In this document: positions 35,601 through 46,960 of the stretch, piece after piece | Position numbering within the stretch: position 1 is the stretch's first letter | Layout: every line of letters starts with the position of its first letter | NCBI GenBank assembly: GCA_963693085.1 | Contig: OY856410.1 | Coordinates: forward strand, 1,333,268,304 to 1,333,332,303 | Length of the DNA stretch: 64,000 nt | Origin: Alisma plantago-aquatica | Lineage: Eukaryota; Streptophyta; Magnoliopsida; Alismatales; Alismataceae | Reading direction: 5' to 3' | Notes under the pieces: model-generated | Database searches by the model: none | What the model saw: the letters and a program-made list of their open reading frames with translations, nothing else | Told to the model about the DNA's origin: nothing | Made by a program: the position numbers and the translations under genes

Positions 35601-36696
35601 CACTTTTCCTTTCCTCAAAAGTTTGAAATGCCTCCTTGTTTCTGGTCATGTGTTTGGAACATCCGTTGTCGACCAACCAATCCTCTTGGGAATCATCATC
35701 ATCTTCTTTTGCCATGAGACACTCCACATTCTCTTCTCCACTTTCACTCTCACTTGACTCATCCCACACAACTTTATAAGCTTTTTCTCCCTTCTTTTTG
35801 TGTGAGCTTTTCTTTCCCTTCTTTGCTTTAGGACATTCATTTTTGAGATGTCCTTTCTTTCCACATTCAAAACACCTAGGAGGGGAAGAAGAACTAGCAA
35901 TTTTGTTAGGTCTAAATCTTCTATATTTCTTACCATTAACAATTAGAGCTTCTTCTCCTTCTCCTTCACTTGTTTCATCACTTTCTTGCGTGATGATCTT
36001 TGAAGCTTTTAGAGCCATATCTTTCTTTCTTCCTTGTTGCAGTTCACGCTCTCATCGTTCCTCTTCCTCCAAGGTTGCCTCATGTGCTTCTAGATTGCCA
36101 ATGAGTTGCTCCATCCTTAGTCAGGTGAGGTCATTTTCTTCTTCAATGGCAGTCACTTCGGGCATGTACTTGGGAGGGAGAGATATAAGAATCTTTGACA
36201 CTTGGTCTTCCTCACTAATCACTTTGCCTAAAGCATTCAAGCCATTCACAATACAAGAAAATTTTGCATACATTTCACTAATAGATTCATTTTGATCCAT
36301 ACGAAATTGTTCAAATTTCTATTTAAGCATTCTGATTTTAGAATTCTTAACTTGAACAGTTCCTTCATATGTTATAGACAATCTATGCCATATCTCATAA
36401 GCTATTTCACAATTTGATATTCTATTAAACTCACCAACGAAAATTGAACAATAAAGTATACTTATAGCTTTTGCATTCATTTGGGCAGATTTTACCGTAT
36501 TAGCATCCCAATTTGCATACTCCATTTGAGGAAGTTCATATGGAGTTGATACCATTCTCCATAAGTCCCAGCTGATTCCTTGGAAGTAAAATTGCATCCT
36601 CCTCTTACAGTAGGTGTAGTTAGTGCCGTCAAAAGCTGGAGGTCTAGCCACGAGTGTTCCTTCCAAGTTGAGATTGTTTAGTACCCCGTCACCCAT
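32655..36696 (-). pseudogene. copia C gag-pol polyprotein, nearly complete but with stops
   Basis: From ATG 36696: gag (ARPPAFDGTNYTYCKRRM, AYEIWHRLSITYEGT), zinc knuckle CFECGKKGHLKNEC, protease (WLVDNGCSKHM), integrase zinc-binding motif and core (HMDLFGPM, VDDYSRYTWVHFL, QNGIVERKN), RT ([26 protein letters not shown] at 33609-33620) and RNase H (ALSTIEAEYMAAG, HSRAKHIEI). The expected terminal stop is at 32655-32657. Breaks are in-frame stops at 36319-36321, 36121-36123, 36052-36054, 34160-34162, 33743-33745 and about 33627, and shifts near 35435 and 32825. The protease site is DNG where D(S/T)G is usual. It cannot make a functional product without suppression. Confidence 0.93.
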
Positions 36697-36730
36697 TCTT
36701 CAAGACTTTGTTAGAGTTCCTTGAAGCCCT

Positions 36731-36742
36731 ACTCTGATACCA
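36731..36742 (-). promoter_or_regulatory. primer-binding site of copia C
   Basis: The minus strand reads TGGTATCAGAGT, two or three bases after the LTR end at 36745. It matches initiator tRNA-Met apart from its last base. Confidence 0.88.
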
Positions 36743-36744
36743 AT

Positions 36745-38151
36745 TGAAAAACCACTAGAGGGGGGGTGAATAGGGTTTTATGGATATTTTAGAATAATTT
36801 AACTCAAACAACCACAATTGAGATAATAAAGAGACAAGGTGTTTAGAGTGGTTCCAACCTTAGCAAATACTAAGGCAGTCAATCCACTACCCGGTTGCTT
36901 ACCCAACTGGGATTTTGAAAGTATTTAATTTTATTACCTCTCAAGGATATTACATAAAATTACAACACTTTCAACACCCTTTGGACAACCTTCACCTTGA
37001 AGTAGTCTCACCAACCTTGAAGCAACCTTCCTTGAAGTAACTTCAAGCTCCCCCTTGAAGTAGCCTTCCTCTTGAAGTAGCTTCCTGTTGAGACATCCTT
37101 CTAGAAGTAGTCCAAAGATCTCCTTCTTCACCAAGAAGATCAAACTCTCTCCAATCTGCAGCCTCCAACCCTAGGAGTAGTAAGGAGAGTACAAGCAATA
37201 AGAAAGGAAATAGAAATTACAATTACCACTTGAAGCACAAGGTTTGATTTCCTATATCAAGCGTATTGATCTCCTAACCAATGAGTATGGAAGTGTAGGT
37301 TTAGTGGATAGGAGATGCTAGCCTATATGACACGAATTTGGAGCAAAGGAAATGAGTAGCAAGTACTAGTGTTGCTCAATTGCTCAAAACAGATTGCCAA
37401 TTACAAGTATGAAAGCTCAAGTATTGCACAAGTGTGTTTTGGGTGTCCTATGGCTTGTCCTATTTATAGGAATGGCCTATGGATGCTTAAGGACGTTCTA
37501 GACACTTTCTAGGGGGTTCTTAGTGCTTAACTAGCCGTTAGGTAACCATTAGTTGCTTTAATAATGGCTAGTTAATTAACTCTGAAAAGTGCAGACAGAA
37601 CTCATCTCGGTCGAAGAATTGTCGACCGAGAGTCCTTCTCGGTCGAGGACTTGTCGACCGAGGGACTGTTTGGAGCAAGTGTATATAACATTTTAATCCA
37701 ACTTCCAACTCCCAACTACCTTGTCTGCTGTGTCTAACGGCTACCTGGGTCTTTCTCGGTCGAAGAGTTTGTCGACCGAGAGTATCTCGATCGAGAATTT
37801 TGTCGACTGAGATTAACCTTGTTTTAATGTTTTAAGTCAAGTACTAAGTGTGTGTACAAGTGTGCAGTTGTGACACTATTGTAGGGGATGACCTATCTAA
37901 GTGTTGTGATTGGCTAGGGAAGATCTAACGCTTGATTTACATGATGTCTAAGTACTTGTACATTATATACTTGTACAAGTTTTTACATTTGATTACATTC
38001 ATGACTTAAAGCAATTTTAGCATATAGATCTTCCAACTGTTTGTCATCCACCTAAGCCCTGCATCACTTAAGTAGCACGTTAGATCCACAAGAATGAAAT
38101 GTTTGTCATTATCAAAATAAAGGGGTTTAAATGATGTCCATTTAGCCAACA
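36745..38151 (-). repeat. 5' LTR of copia C
   Basis: It aligns to 30865-32244 along its full length. In the first 200 bp I count only a few substitutions and two small indels. Minus-strand TATAAATAG is at 37460-37468. It is slightly longer than its partner, mainly because of one additional inverted-motif unit at about 37782-37812. Confidence 0.93.
37600..37815. repeat. inverted CTCGGTCGA/TCGACCGAG array, 5' LTR of copia C
   Basis: Same array as in the partner LTR, with four inverted pairs instead of three. A perfect 10-bp-arm example is TCTCGGTCGA (37754-37763), 8-nt spacer, TCGACCGAGA (37772-37781). The extra unit next to it reads CTCGATCGAG...TCGACTGAG. Confidence 0.9.
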
Positions 38152-38434
38152 ATTCCAAGCATCAACGATGCGACAGATCTCTATTGTAACAATAATGGAA
38201 CCATTGCATAAGATAAGGAGCCCAGATCACATCAGCATTCCAAGCACATACAACGACAGTTCCATCTCATATGAGAGATTATACAATGAGGAGACGTGAA
38301 GTTTGTAGAGTACCAGCTCAAAGCAATGTGGTTGACTCCTTGACAAAAGCACTTTCACAGCAGAAGCATGAGGTCATGTTAGATCACTTGGGATTAAGTT
38401 CATGGGTGATTAACTCTAATTGTAGGTGGGATTC
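38152..38434 (+). pseudogene. copia element A, fragment 3: RNase H C-terminus
   Basis: The frame resumes at the second ATTCC and reads SINDATDLYCDNNGTIAQ, then, after a shift, CRVPAQSNVVDSLTKALSQQKHE, the usual end of copia RNase H (VADxLTKxL). GTGGGATTC just before 38435 is the polypurine tract for the 3' LTR. Confidence 0.9.
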
Positions 38435-40537
38435 TGTTGGTATGTATGCCTAGAGAACTAATCATACGATGATTGTAATGACATATCTTGTAAATGATTT
38501 GGTTAATAATAAAGGTAATCTTCCATTTATTCTATTTTATCTAGTTATGATATAACGAAGTTACATAATACATGTCTAAAGAAATGTTACTCAATGACGT
38601 ATGTCTTTAAGTTGAGGACATGAATAATGAGATCATATAGATGTTAAAAGTAGATACATTATTATCATGACCCTAGTCAGTTGTTATTGTGGAAGGCTAA
38701 TAGACAAAAATAACACATAAAACTAGAGTGTGTGTGTTGGTTGATGACAAAATCTCATTAAGTCGTAATATGTGATATCAAACTAAATACATAGATACTT
38801 GTTAGAGAATAGTGTATCAGACAGACCCACCTTCAAAATGATACATAGAAACCATTATTGGTAGTCAGAATCATCTCTCATAGTGATGGTGGTGATTATG
38901 GTTCTTAGACCTAAAATCACTACACTATCATATGTAGTCAATGTACATTGACACCATCCACCATGACCTTGAATAAGGGTTGTCATAAAGGTGGTGCTCG
39001 GGTGCATCGTGACAGATGGTGATGACTTTGAGTGACGTAGATGGGATTTTTCCCTCATGCAGCATTTGATAAGAGATATTGAGAAATACAAGGCCATGCT
39101 CATATGAGTCAATATGTGATATTGAGCTTACATATATCTCAGACAGTCTGATCTAGTTCAAGGAACATAGATTAAAGAGGATAACAATTCCATGCCCTGA
39201 GTTCAATTCGAATATCAGAGACAAATGAACTATATGATCATTATAACACCAATCACAGATTGTAGGTTAAAGTTGTTCTCTAATTTCCGAGTACTTGAGT
39301 AGAAATGATGTCTTGCTAGATACCACTCCTTGTTTGTGATGTCATTAATCAGTTATAATCATTCACTACCAACGTAACTTGGAACCTATAGGGTCACACA
39401 CATAAGATGCACTTGGAATAGGAGTTTGTTCATGAATGAATTTTAAAATGGATTACTAAAATGTTAGGTATTCAATGTAAACAACATTAACTGAAAGTTG
39501 ACTAACTGGACTGTGAATTGACCGGTTGAAGTGTTGAACCGATCAATTCAAGTGGCATGTCAATTTGAACTGACAGAACCCTGAAACAACTGGTTCAACA
39601 AGTGAACTAATACGCTCATATCTGTGAACCAACCGGTTCAAGTTGTGAATCCACCATTTGGTTGATCAACGCGACTGTATCAAGGATTGATGATGATGTT
39701 ATGTTGTGCATTAATAGAATATTAATTGTCAAAACAATTGTAATTGAGAAACATAGTAAAATGACCAGTACAAGAGTTGAACCGATCGACTCACATGTGA
39801 ACCGACGAGTTTAGTAGTAAACCGACTAGTTTAGTAGTGAACTTACCGGTTCGATGTTCCCAGGTTCTAGAAAATTTATGAAATTCCATCTCTTCGACTC
39901 CCACTCAAACTAGAACTGCTGACCCTGGCCCTCCTATAAATAGAGGGGTAGTCGATGCTTTCTAGAGATACAATAGTACACTCTAACAATTGTTATATTC
40001 TCACAGACGTGAGAATCCGAGCAAGTTCTACCAATCAGGGGGGGATAATAAGGGACAGACAATTGGGAGAGCAAGTCGATATTAGCACGTTGACTAGAAG
40101 GGAATCCTCCTTCTTTTCCGTTCATCTAGAACAAAAAGAGTTCCCGGTGGTCCACACAATTGGGAGAGAAAGTCAACACTAGCATGTTGACTAGAAGGGA
40201 CAATTCCTTCTTGTCCGTTCATCTTGAACAACGAGAGTTCCTGATGGTCCGCGTGGACTACTATAGAGGTGAGGAGGTCGTTGTTACCTACTAGGAGAAT
40301 ACAATCAACCGTCCTATAGTGATCAATTAGAAGGTCGATGTCGACCACCGTCTACGTGCAATTTGAGAAAGAAGCACACTATAATAAGAGATTGTTGCTG
40401 GACTTGCCCAGAACCAGATATAAACCTTGCAACCCTCATTCACATTACATGATTGTTGATACAATCTGTTGTTTAAGGAAAATATGGCAAATAAATTTTT
40501 ATTTATGCTGTCATATCTGATGCCATATATTCCAACA
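38435..40537 (+). repeat. 3' LTR of copia element A (2.1 kb)
   Basis: Begins TGTTGGTATGTATGCC and ends TTCCAACA. The first few hundred bases and the TATA region align with the LTRs of element B, with far more differences, so A and B are related families. It carries a decayed cluster of (A)CCGGTTCAA/CCGATC motifs at about 39515-39855, TATAAATAG at 39935-39943 and an internal partial duplication of about 120 bp (40060-40245, GTTGACTAGAAGGG twice). Confidence 0.88.
39515..39860. repeat. decayed ACCGGTTCA/ACCGATCGACTCA cluster in element A LTR
   Basis: Eight to ten variants such as GACCGGTTGAAG, GAACCGATCAATTC, AACCAACCGGTTCAAG and AACCGATCGACTCAC occur upstream of the TATA box. They occupy the same LTR position as the arrays in element B, but the unit is less regular. 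Confidence 0.7.
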
Positions 40538-40732
40538 ATGGTGTTATTCCATTTCATTTAGATTTGACTCAATTAATAGCTCATAGTTTCATAAACATGT
40601 AGAAACCACACGAGCCCGATTAATAGCTCTTAGAATACCATTTCACTAAAAGGGGAAGGATTATTTGGTCAAATTTCAGTCACATAGCCTACCTTCATAT
40701 TCTAAGTCCAGTTGTGAGATCGGGGTGTGACA
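40538..40732 (-). repeat. possible gypsy LTR end fragment
   Basis: The plus strand ends GATCGGGGTGTGACA at 40732; reversed it reads TGTCACACCCCGATC, a common start of plant gypsy LTRs. Only about 195 bp remain next to the copia A LTR, which may have inserted into it. No second copy is in the window. Confidence 0.4.
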
Positions 40733-41880
40733 ATCTCAACAATATTTTGATTCACCCAGTAGCATCAACCGCACCAACAACAACAAACCACTCACTTAGA
40801 AGCAACAATTTGACTAGTGTTTGCTCGCACTATTTTTATGCGTGTCCTAATTTTCATTTTTTGTTCCTTTGAAATAACTAGTTTGCTAGGTACAGTGGTG
40901 GCCTATCTCCGAGTGGAAATATTCAAAAATATTACAAATATAACATTGTTATCCCTCCATATTTAGAAAATAAATAATTACAAATAGATAGAAGGCAAAT
41001 GAGCAACAAGCTGCGCCACCAGCCCTTTCTGGATGGCAAAACCAATTCTACGAAACATTGCATCTATATATCTTGGGGTCAATAACATTAATGTGCATAA
41101 TTTTTTAGACCCTCTTGAATAGATCTACAACCTCGGGTGCCAAGAACCCAAAAGTTATAACATGTGATGTTCCTGAAAATTATCAGTTTTTAATTGTCTA
41201 CTTTTATTTAAGAAGGATCAAACCGTTTCAAATGCACTTCTGGTTGGGCGCAGTTGAAAACTCAAGCTCCTTTGAGTCAATATTAATTTCGAATATTCTG
41301 TTTATCAACGTTCTTATTTCTGATAGACTCTTTCTGCCGGAGTCAGAAAATTCTAGATCCAAATAGTTGCGTGAAACTTGAATATATATGGTCCATTAGA
41401 AATGATTTTGAGAAACAACAAATTCTTATATGACACTTTTATATACCGTTAGCACGCTATGTACAACAACTACTATGTACAAACCCTCACGTATACAGTG
41501 CCGTTTTGTGAAGAAAACTGAGTTGTATTTCAATAACAATTATATCATAGAAAAAAGCCCACCAAAATAATAGGGACATCTCCGGAAAATACTGCTGGAA
41601 TCCAGTGAAACGGCGTCTGAACACACAAAAAAAGCGAGACGACGCGGTTTCGCCAGCTCGGCGCCGCCCCCACACCTCTCGACTGTGCCCACAGCCTTTT
41701 GTTTATGCTTGTGTTTGCTTATACCTCTTTTTCTTTCCCTCCTTGCTGCGACCTGCAAAACAGCTATAGCCCCACCCACCATCTCCCACGAGTAGTAGTT
41801 AGAGGTCTGCAGCCGGAGTAATTGCTGCAGAAGGGCAGCACCGAAAGGTCCGAAAACGGGAAAAAGAAGGGAGGAAACCC
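40733..41880. other. AT-rich upstream flank of the kinase gene
   Basis: No gene is supported. A stretch at about 40990-41060 is related in inverted orientation to part of the kinase intron (about 45240-45300). From 41640 the base composition rises toward the GC-rich gene start. Open frames on the minus strand at 41490-41890 have no family resemblance. Confidence 0.5.
40990..41060 (-). repeat. short dispersed repeat, copy 1 (inverted relative to intron copy)
   Basis: Reversed, it reads AGAATTGGTTTTGCCATCCA, then a GGTGGCGCAGCTTGTTGCTC block, matching 45245-45297 at roughly 80-85%. The family is not recognised; it could be a SINE or MITE fragment. Confidence 0.6.
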
Positions 41881-42026
41881 CAGTCCCCAAATCCCCCTAT
41901 CGTCCATCTCCAACGTCTAGACCACCATCACCGCCACCACCACCACCACCGCCACCACCTCCTTTGTGAAGCAGTCGCCGCCGCCCCGCTGATCTCTCTC
42001 CCCAACATTGCCTTTGCCTCCTCTCA
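41881..42026 (+). promoter_or_regulatory. 5' UTR / core promoter region of the TMK-like gene
   Basis: A C-rich stretch with a (CCA/CCG)n microsatellite at about 41928-41962 (CACCATCACCGCCACCACCA and onward), then CTCTCTCC just before the start region. CT-rich and CCN-rich leaders are common in plant 5' UTRs. No clear TATA box is within 100 bp. Transcription start unknown. Confidence 0.5.
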
Positions 42027-45000
42027 ATGAGGATGAGGAAGGCCGCCGCAGCCGCCGGCGGATCTCGCCGATCAGCCTCTTCTCCTTTCAGTCGCCTCCT
42101 CTTCTATCTTACTACTACCCTCCTCTCCCTTCACCCTCCCCTCCTCGCCTCCGCCGCCACCGCCCCGTCCGACGCCGCCGCAATGAGCGCCATTGCTTCA
42201 GCCATCAAGCCCCTTCCAACCAACTGGGCCAGCGACCCGTCCGCCGACCCATGCTCCCTCACCTCCAAATGGAAAGGCGTCAGCTGCAGCGACTCCGGCC
42301 GCGTCACGTTCCTCAACCTCCAGAAGAGCTCCATCTCCGGAACCCTCCCACCGGAAATCGCCAACCTCACAGCACTCCAATCCCTCTCCCTCCAGAACAA
42401 CAACCTCGGCGGCCCCCTCCCTTCATTCTCCGGCTTGTCCGCGCTCCAGGAGATCTACCTGAGCAGGAACCAGTTCACATCCATCCCACCGACCTTCTTC
42501 TCGGGTCTCACAAGCCTCATGAACGTCTCTCTCGACTACAACCCTTTCTCCAACTGGAACATCCCCGACGACCTGTCACAGGCAGTCAACCTCGTCGCTT
42601 TCAACGCCATGAATGCCAGCGTCACGGGCCCCATCCCACCGTTCTTCGGCAAGCTCGCCAGCCTCCAGACACTCCGGCTTTCCTACAACAGCATCGTCGG
42701 TGGGATCCCGCCGGAGTTCCGCGGGTCAGGTGTACGGGAGCTGTACCTCAACAACCAGGACGGCACCAAGCTCTCCGGGACCGTCGAGGTGCTTGCATCC
42801 ATGTCACAGCTCACGGATGTCTGGCTCCAAGTCAATAACTTCACCGGCCCCATCCCGGATCTGTCCAACTGTACGGACTTGGCGGTTCTCTACCTCCGTG
42901 ACAATAAGTTCACAGGGATGGTCCCGGCGTCGCTCTCCACTCTACCCAGCCTCTCCGATATCCAGATAGCTCACAATGACCTCCAGGGACCTTACCCTGA
43001 CATCAAAGCCACGGTGTGGAAGGAAGGGCCCGACTCCGGAAACAACTTCTGTAATAGCAAGCCTGGGCCTTGCGATCCGACTGTGATGACATTGCTTGCC
43101 GTGGCGGAAGCATTTGGGTACCCAACCGTCATAGCTGAGTCATGGAAAGGGAATGACGCCTGTGCTAACTGGATATTCATCACCTGTGATTCCCAAAAGA
43201 GGATCACGGTGCTTAACTTCGGGAATCAGAAGTTTGGAGGCACCATTTCTCCTGCCATTGCAAACATTACCTCATTGAAGAGCCTGATCTTGAGCAACAA
43301 CAACCTGCAGGGATCCATCCCTGATGCTTTGACCACTCTTCCTCAATTGCAGCTCATAGATGTTTCCAACAACAATCTGTCTGGTAAAGTTCCCACCTTC
43401 AGGTCAAATTTGGAATTCAAGTCGTCTGGCAATCCACTGCTTGGGAAGGAACTGCCTGCTGGAGGCGGTTCCAGTCAGAGCACATCTGGGGGCACTTCAC
43501 CAGCAGATGGAACTTCAGAAGCTAAATCAGGATCCAAGTCCTCCGGTCTCATGATAGCGCTGATCATCGTCGCTGTTGTCTTGTTAGTAGCTGGCTCTCT
43601 ATCTTCTTTCGTCTATTACAAGAGGAGACAACATCTCAAATTCCGCAAAGTTCAGGTACAGAGCCCTCCAAGCGAACCAGAACCTTTCAAGATCAATGTG
43701 AACCACTACCTGGCGACTGCAATGTCACCAAGTGAACTCCAAAGCCAAGGAAGCAGTGACAGTCGTAACGGCCATGCTGTAGACGCCGTGGCGACATTCA
43801 TGTCTATGCAGGCCCTGCGGCTCGCTACGGACAATTTCAGCGACAGCAATGTCTTAGGTAGAGGAGGATTTGGAGTGGTCTACAAAGGCGAACTTGGTGA
43901 TGGAACTCTGATCGCTGTGAAGAGGATGGAATGTGGTGAGATGGGTAAGAAAGGGATGACAGAATTCCAGGCTGAACTGGCAGTCCTCACTAAAGTTAGG
44001 CACAGGCATCTGGTGGCTCTATTGGGATTCTGTGTGGAAGGCATTGAGAGACTCTTGGTATATGAGTACATGCCACAAGGGACATTGTCCCAACACTTGT
44101 TTGGTGGTGATGAGATGGGATATGTTTCTTTGACTTGGAAGCAACGCCTTATCATAGCCCTGGATGTCGCTAGAGGGCTGGAGTATTTGCATAGTTTGGC
44201 TCATAAGAGCTTCATCCATAGAGATTTGAAGCCTTCCAACATTCTCCTAGGTAATGACATGAGAGCCAAGGTTTCTGATTTTGGATTGGTTAAGCTTGCC
44301 CCTGATGGGAAGTACTCAGTTGAGACAAGGCTGGCCGGGACTTTCGGATATCTTGCTCCAGAATATGCTAGTAAGTCCACACTTTATTTTATTTCTATTC
44401 ATTTTTCTTTTCAACATGGTTAATCTAGGGATAAATTTTTTATTTAGCTACTATACTATCCTATTCATTTTGCAATTCATAAAGAAAAAATTAGATCAAG
44501 ATGGGCTATGGAATATGGTGAAGATAACAGTTCCCTATATTAAACATGATGCTCAATTTTGTACACTTTACTAGTTCCCATTCTGTTTTCAATATAGACT
44601 TGATAACATTATATCGTCACCACCCAAAACTGTTGAATTGTTTCACTTTGCTTTAATCAGCACTTAATGAAGAGAAATCCCAAACCAGAAAATATCCTTA
44701 TAGATATCTACCGGTGATGTTTTCACATTGCGCTTACAGATATAAATTCATGCATTCACATGTGGAACCTCTTCACTAGTATATACTGAAACACTACAAC
44801 ATTTTACCAAACTGGACTTGCATCTACGATTATCACTTGTGACTGCATTACAGTGTTAGGATTCTAATTCAAGCAAGTTATTCGGATATACAGCTTTTGT
44901 TCCTTGTTTGTTCCAGTTCCTTGTCTTGATCTCATCTTTAACACATCACCATGAGTGTTCATGATTAAATATTTTTAGCCCAAATTAAACCTTGTTCTTA

Positions 45001-46960
45001 ATCTTGAGTCGTCTCTTGATGATAAAAACTTTTGTCATGGCAATATGTATGTTTCAATTTTCCTTTTCTCCCTGGTTATAGCTGCCTGATCCTTGTCCTT
45101 TGTATCACCCTCCAAGTGTTGTTTATAGTAGTAACTAATTCTTAGTCGGTTCTAGTTAATGCTGGGATTTGCAATCTAATGAGAAGGTGAGTGGGTTGCG
45201 AGTGTGTGTCGACTAGGGTTCCAAAATCTATGTACTCATTTCCGAAGAATTGGCTTTGCCATTCAGAAAGTCGTGGCGGCGCAGCTTGTTGCTCGCCACC
45301 TTCCTAGTTAAAACACATGTATTTATTTGGTATAGGTTCTAGTAAGAAAGAGTATCATGAATCACGTAAATGAGTACACTCATGCATGGCCTATGAAGAA
45401 TTACTTTGCGGTGTATTGAGAGGAAAACTCTTTTCTGGTTGCCTCGTGAGCTTTTGATGGTCAGAAGTCCTTAGATGAAACAGAATTTGGGTACAAAGAA
45501 AATAAATTGGGAAGATGGATGAACAAATACACGTGGGTCAAAGATAATTTGTGTGACTTGAGGGAATTGGAATACAAGCCTGAGATTAATCCCAGGAACT
45601 TCTCTGTGCACCTAGAGATGCCAATTATGTACTTGTTTTATAAAGTCACTAGTTTATATTTCTGTATATAATACAATAAAGGTTTATATACCAGAATCTA
45701 CAGTGCTTGTTTCATGTGCTTGAATAGTACGCACAAAGATTGGCTTTTTGAAAGTTGGTAAGAATATGCCTAACAAAGCGCCACCTAAGACGCACCTTGG
45801 AACAGAAACACACCTAGGGGCATCGTAGTTATTAGTGGAGGGGCTCAAAAGGGAAAAAGATATGCTGTTTTTTGTGTGCACACTTTTTGGCTGTCGGATT
45901 AAGAGATTGTAGAGTTAAGAACCTACAATAAAAGATAATCACCCACATCATTACTACCAATACGGTGAAAGGGGGATTCATCCAACAATGAAAGGTTTCA
46001 GTGTAATAACTGCTAGCTCACAAGGTTGTTCAGCATTTTTTTCTGGTTGATGTAAAAAGATTTAGATTTGGGACAAACCCGATTAAACTATTTCATAACT
46101 ATATACAAAAGCCTATGTTCTAGTAAATTTATGGAAACACACACACAGATGCCCAAACACCCCAATTCATTATCACTTTTACCGTGACAAACATGTAGTA
46201 TACTCATGTGGACAACTGCCATAGGAGTTGTTGCTTTGTGTCTGTGTCCCTGTCTAGAACTGTGTCCGTACTTCTTAGATGCTTGACAAGCAGTGATGAC
46301 AATTGATGTGTCATTCTATAAATTACAATGTCTGCAATTTTACAATGTGGTTACTCTTCTTTTTCAACTTGATGTACTTGCTTGGTTGCTCTCTTACATA
46401 ACACTTGTTCATCTGTATCCATTTCAGCCACAGGTAGGGTGACAACCAAGGTGGACGTCTACGCATTCGGCGTGGTGCTGATGGAGCTGATCACAGGAAG
46501 GAAAGCACTGGACGACTCACTATCAGAGGAGAACACCCACCTGGTGACATGGTTCCGTCGGGTCCTGATCAACAAAGGCGGAAGCATCTCCAAAGCGGCC
46601 GACCCCAGCCTGGACATGACGGATGAGGACGACCTCCGGAGCCTCAATGCCGTGGCAGAGCTCGCAGGACACTGTACAGCACGCGAGGCACACCAACGGC
46701 CCGACATGGGTCACGCCGTCAACGTCCTCGCCCCGCTCGTGGACCAGTGGAAGCCCAGCACGTCAGGTGCAGGCGGCGGCAATGAGGAGAACTTCGATGC
46801 TAGCTTCAACGGCAGCCTGACGCAGCGGCTCAAGAGGTGGCAGATGAATGAGGGCAGCTCCATCTCTGGGTTTGGGTTCGATGATAGTGTCAGTATCCGC
46901 ATGGAGAATACGCAAGGGAGCATCCCTTCGAAGCCTGAAATGTATCCTCATGGCCGGTAA
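42027..46960 (+). CDS. TMK: TMK-type leucine-rich-repeat receptor-like kinase
   Basis: Two exons, 42027-44370 and 46428-46960 (donor GTAAGT, acceptor TTTCAG, phase 1), give 958 residues. Order: signal peptide (about 20-45), N-cap with W/DPC (67-87), about ten LRRs (95-330), a cysteine-bearing island (340-390) that splits the LRR array, three more LRRs (393-457), Ser/Gly-rich stalk, membrane helix (507-530), then the kinase. The kinase shows GRGGFG 611-616, Lys632, HRD 731-733, DFG 751-753 and APE 777-779 at the end of exon 1; exon 2 holds subdomains IX-XI (VDVYAFGVVLMELITGRKAL). This split LRR layout is typical of TMK proteins, plasma-membrane kinases linked to auxin responses and Rho-GTPase signalling. 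The frame is intact. The start was chosen as the first ATG ahead of a signal peptide; residue 3 is an alternative. Which paralogue is unclear. Confidence 0.95.
44371..46427 (+). other. intron of the TMK-like gene (2.06 kb)
   Basis: The GT...AG intron interrupts the codon just after the APEYA motif at the end of the activation segment. It is AT-rich. Content: a short repeat at 45240-45300 related to the upstream flank; no coding element. Nothing else recognised. Confidence 0.85.
45240..45300 (+). repeat. short dispersed repeat, copy 2 (in intron)
   Basis: AGAATTGGCTTTGCCATTCA followed by a GGCGGCGCAGCTTGTTGCTC block. It matches the reverse complement of 40990-41060. It is moderately GC-rich in an AT-rich intron, suggesting an inserted fragment. 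Confidence 0.6.

Larger units (their letters stand above)
30865..38151 (-). mobile_element. copia element C (SIRE/Maximus-like), 7.3 kb
   Basis: A complete structure on the minus strand: LTRs at 30865-32244 and 36745-38151, perfect 5-bp target duplication ATTCC (30860-30864 and 38152-38156), primer-binding site at 36731-36742, polypurine tract AAAAAGGGGGAGAT (minus) directly before the 3' LTR, and a gag-pol region between. Zinc knuckle, the GGGGGAGATTGTTGG junction and pol motifs resemble the SIRE lineage, but there is no room for a SIRE-type env-like frame. Few mutations suggest a younger insertion than B or A. Confidence 0.95.

Noticed and set aside
42008..42838. A 276-codon proline/arginine-rich frame overlapping the kinase gene
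   Set aside because: It is another frame of the GC-rich first exon of the TMK-like gene, low in complexity and with no family resemblance.
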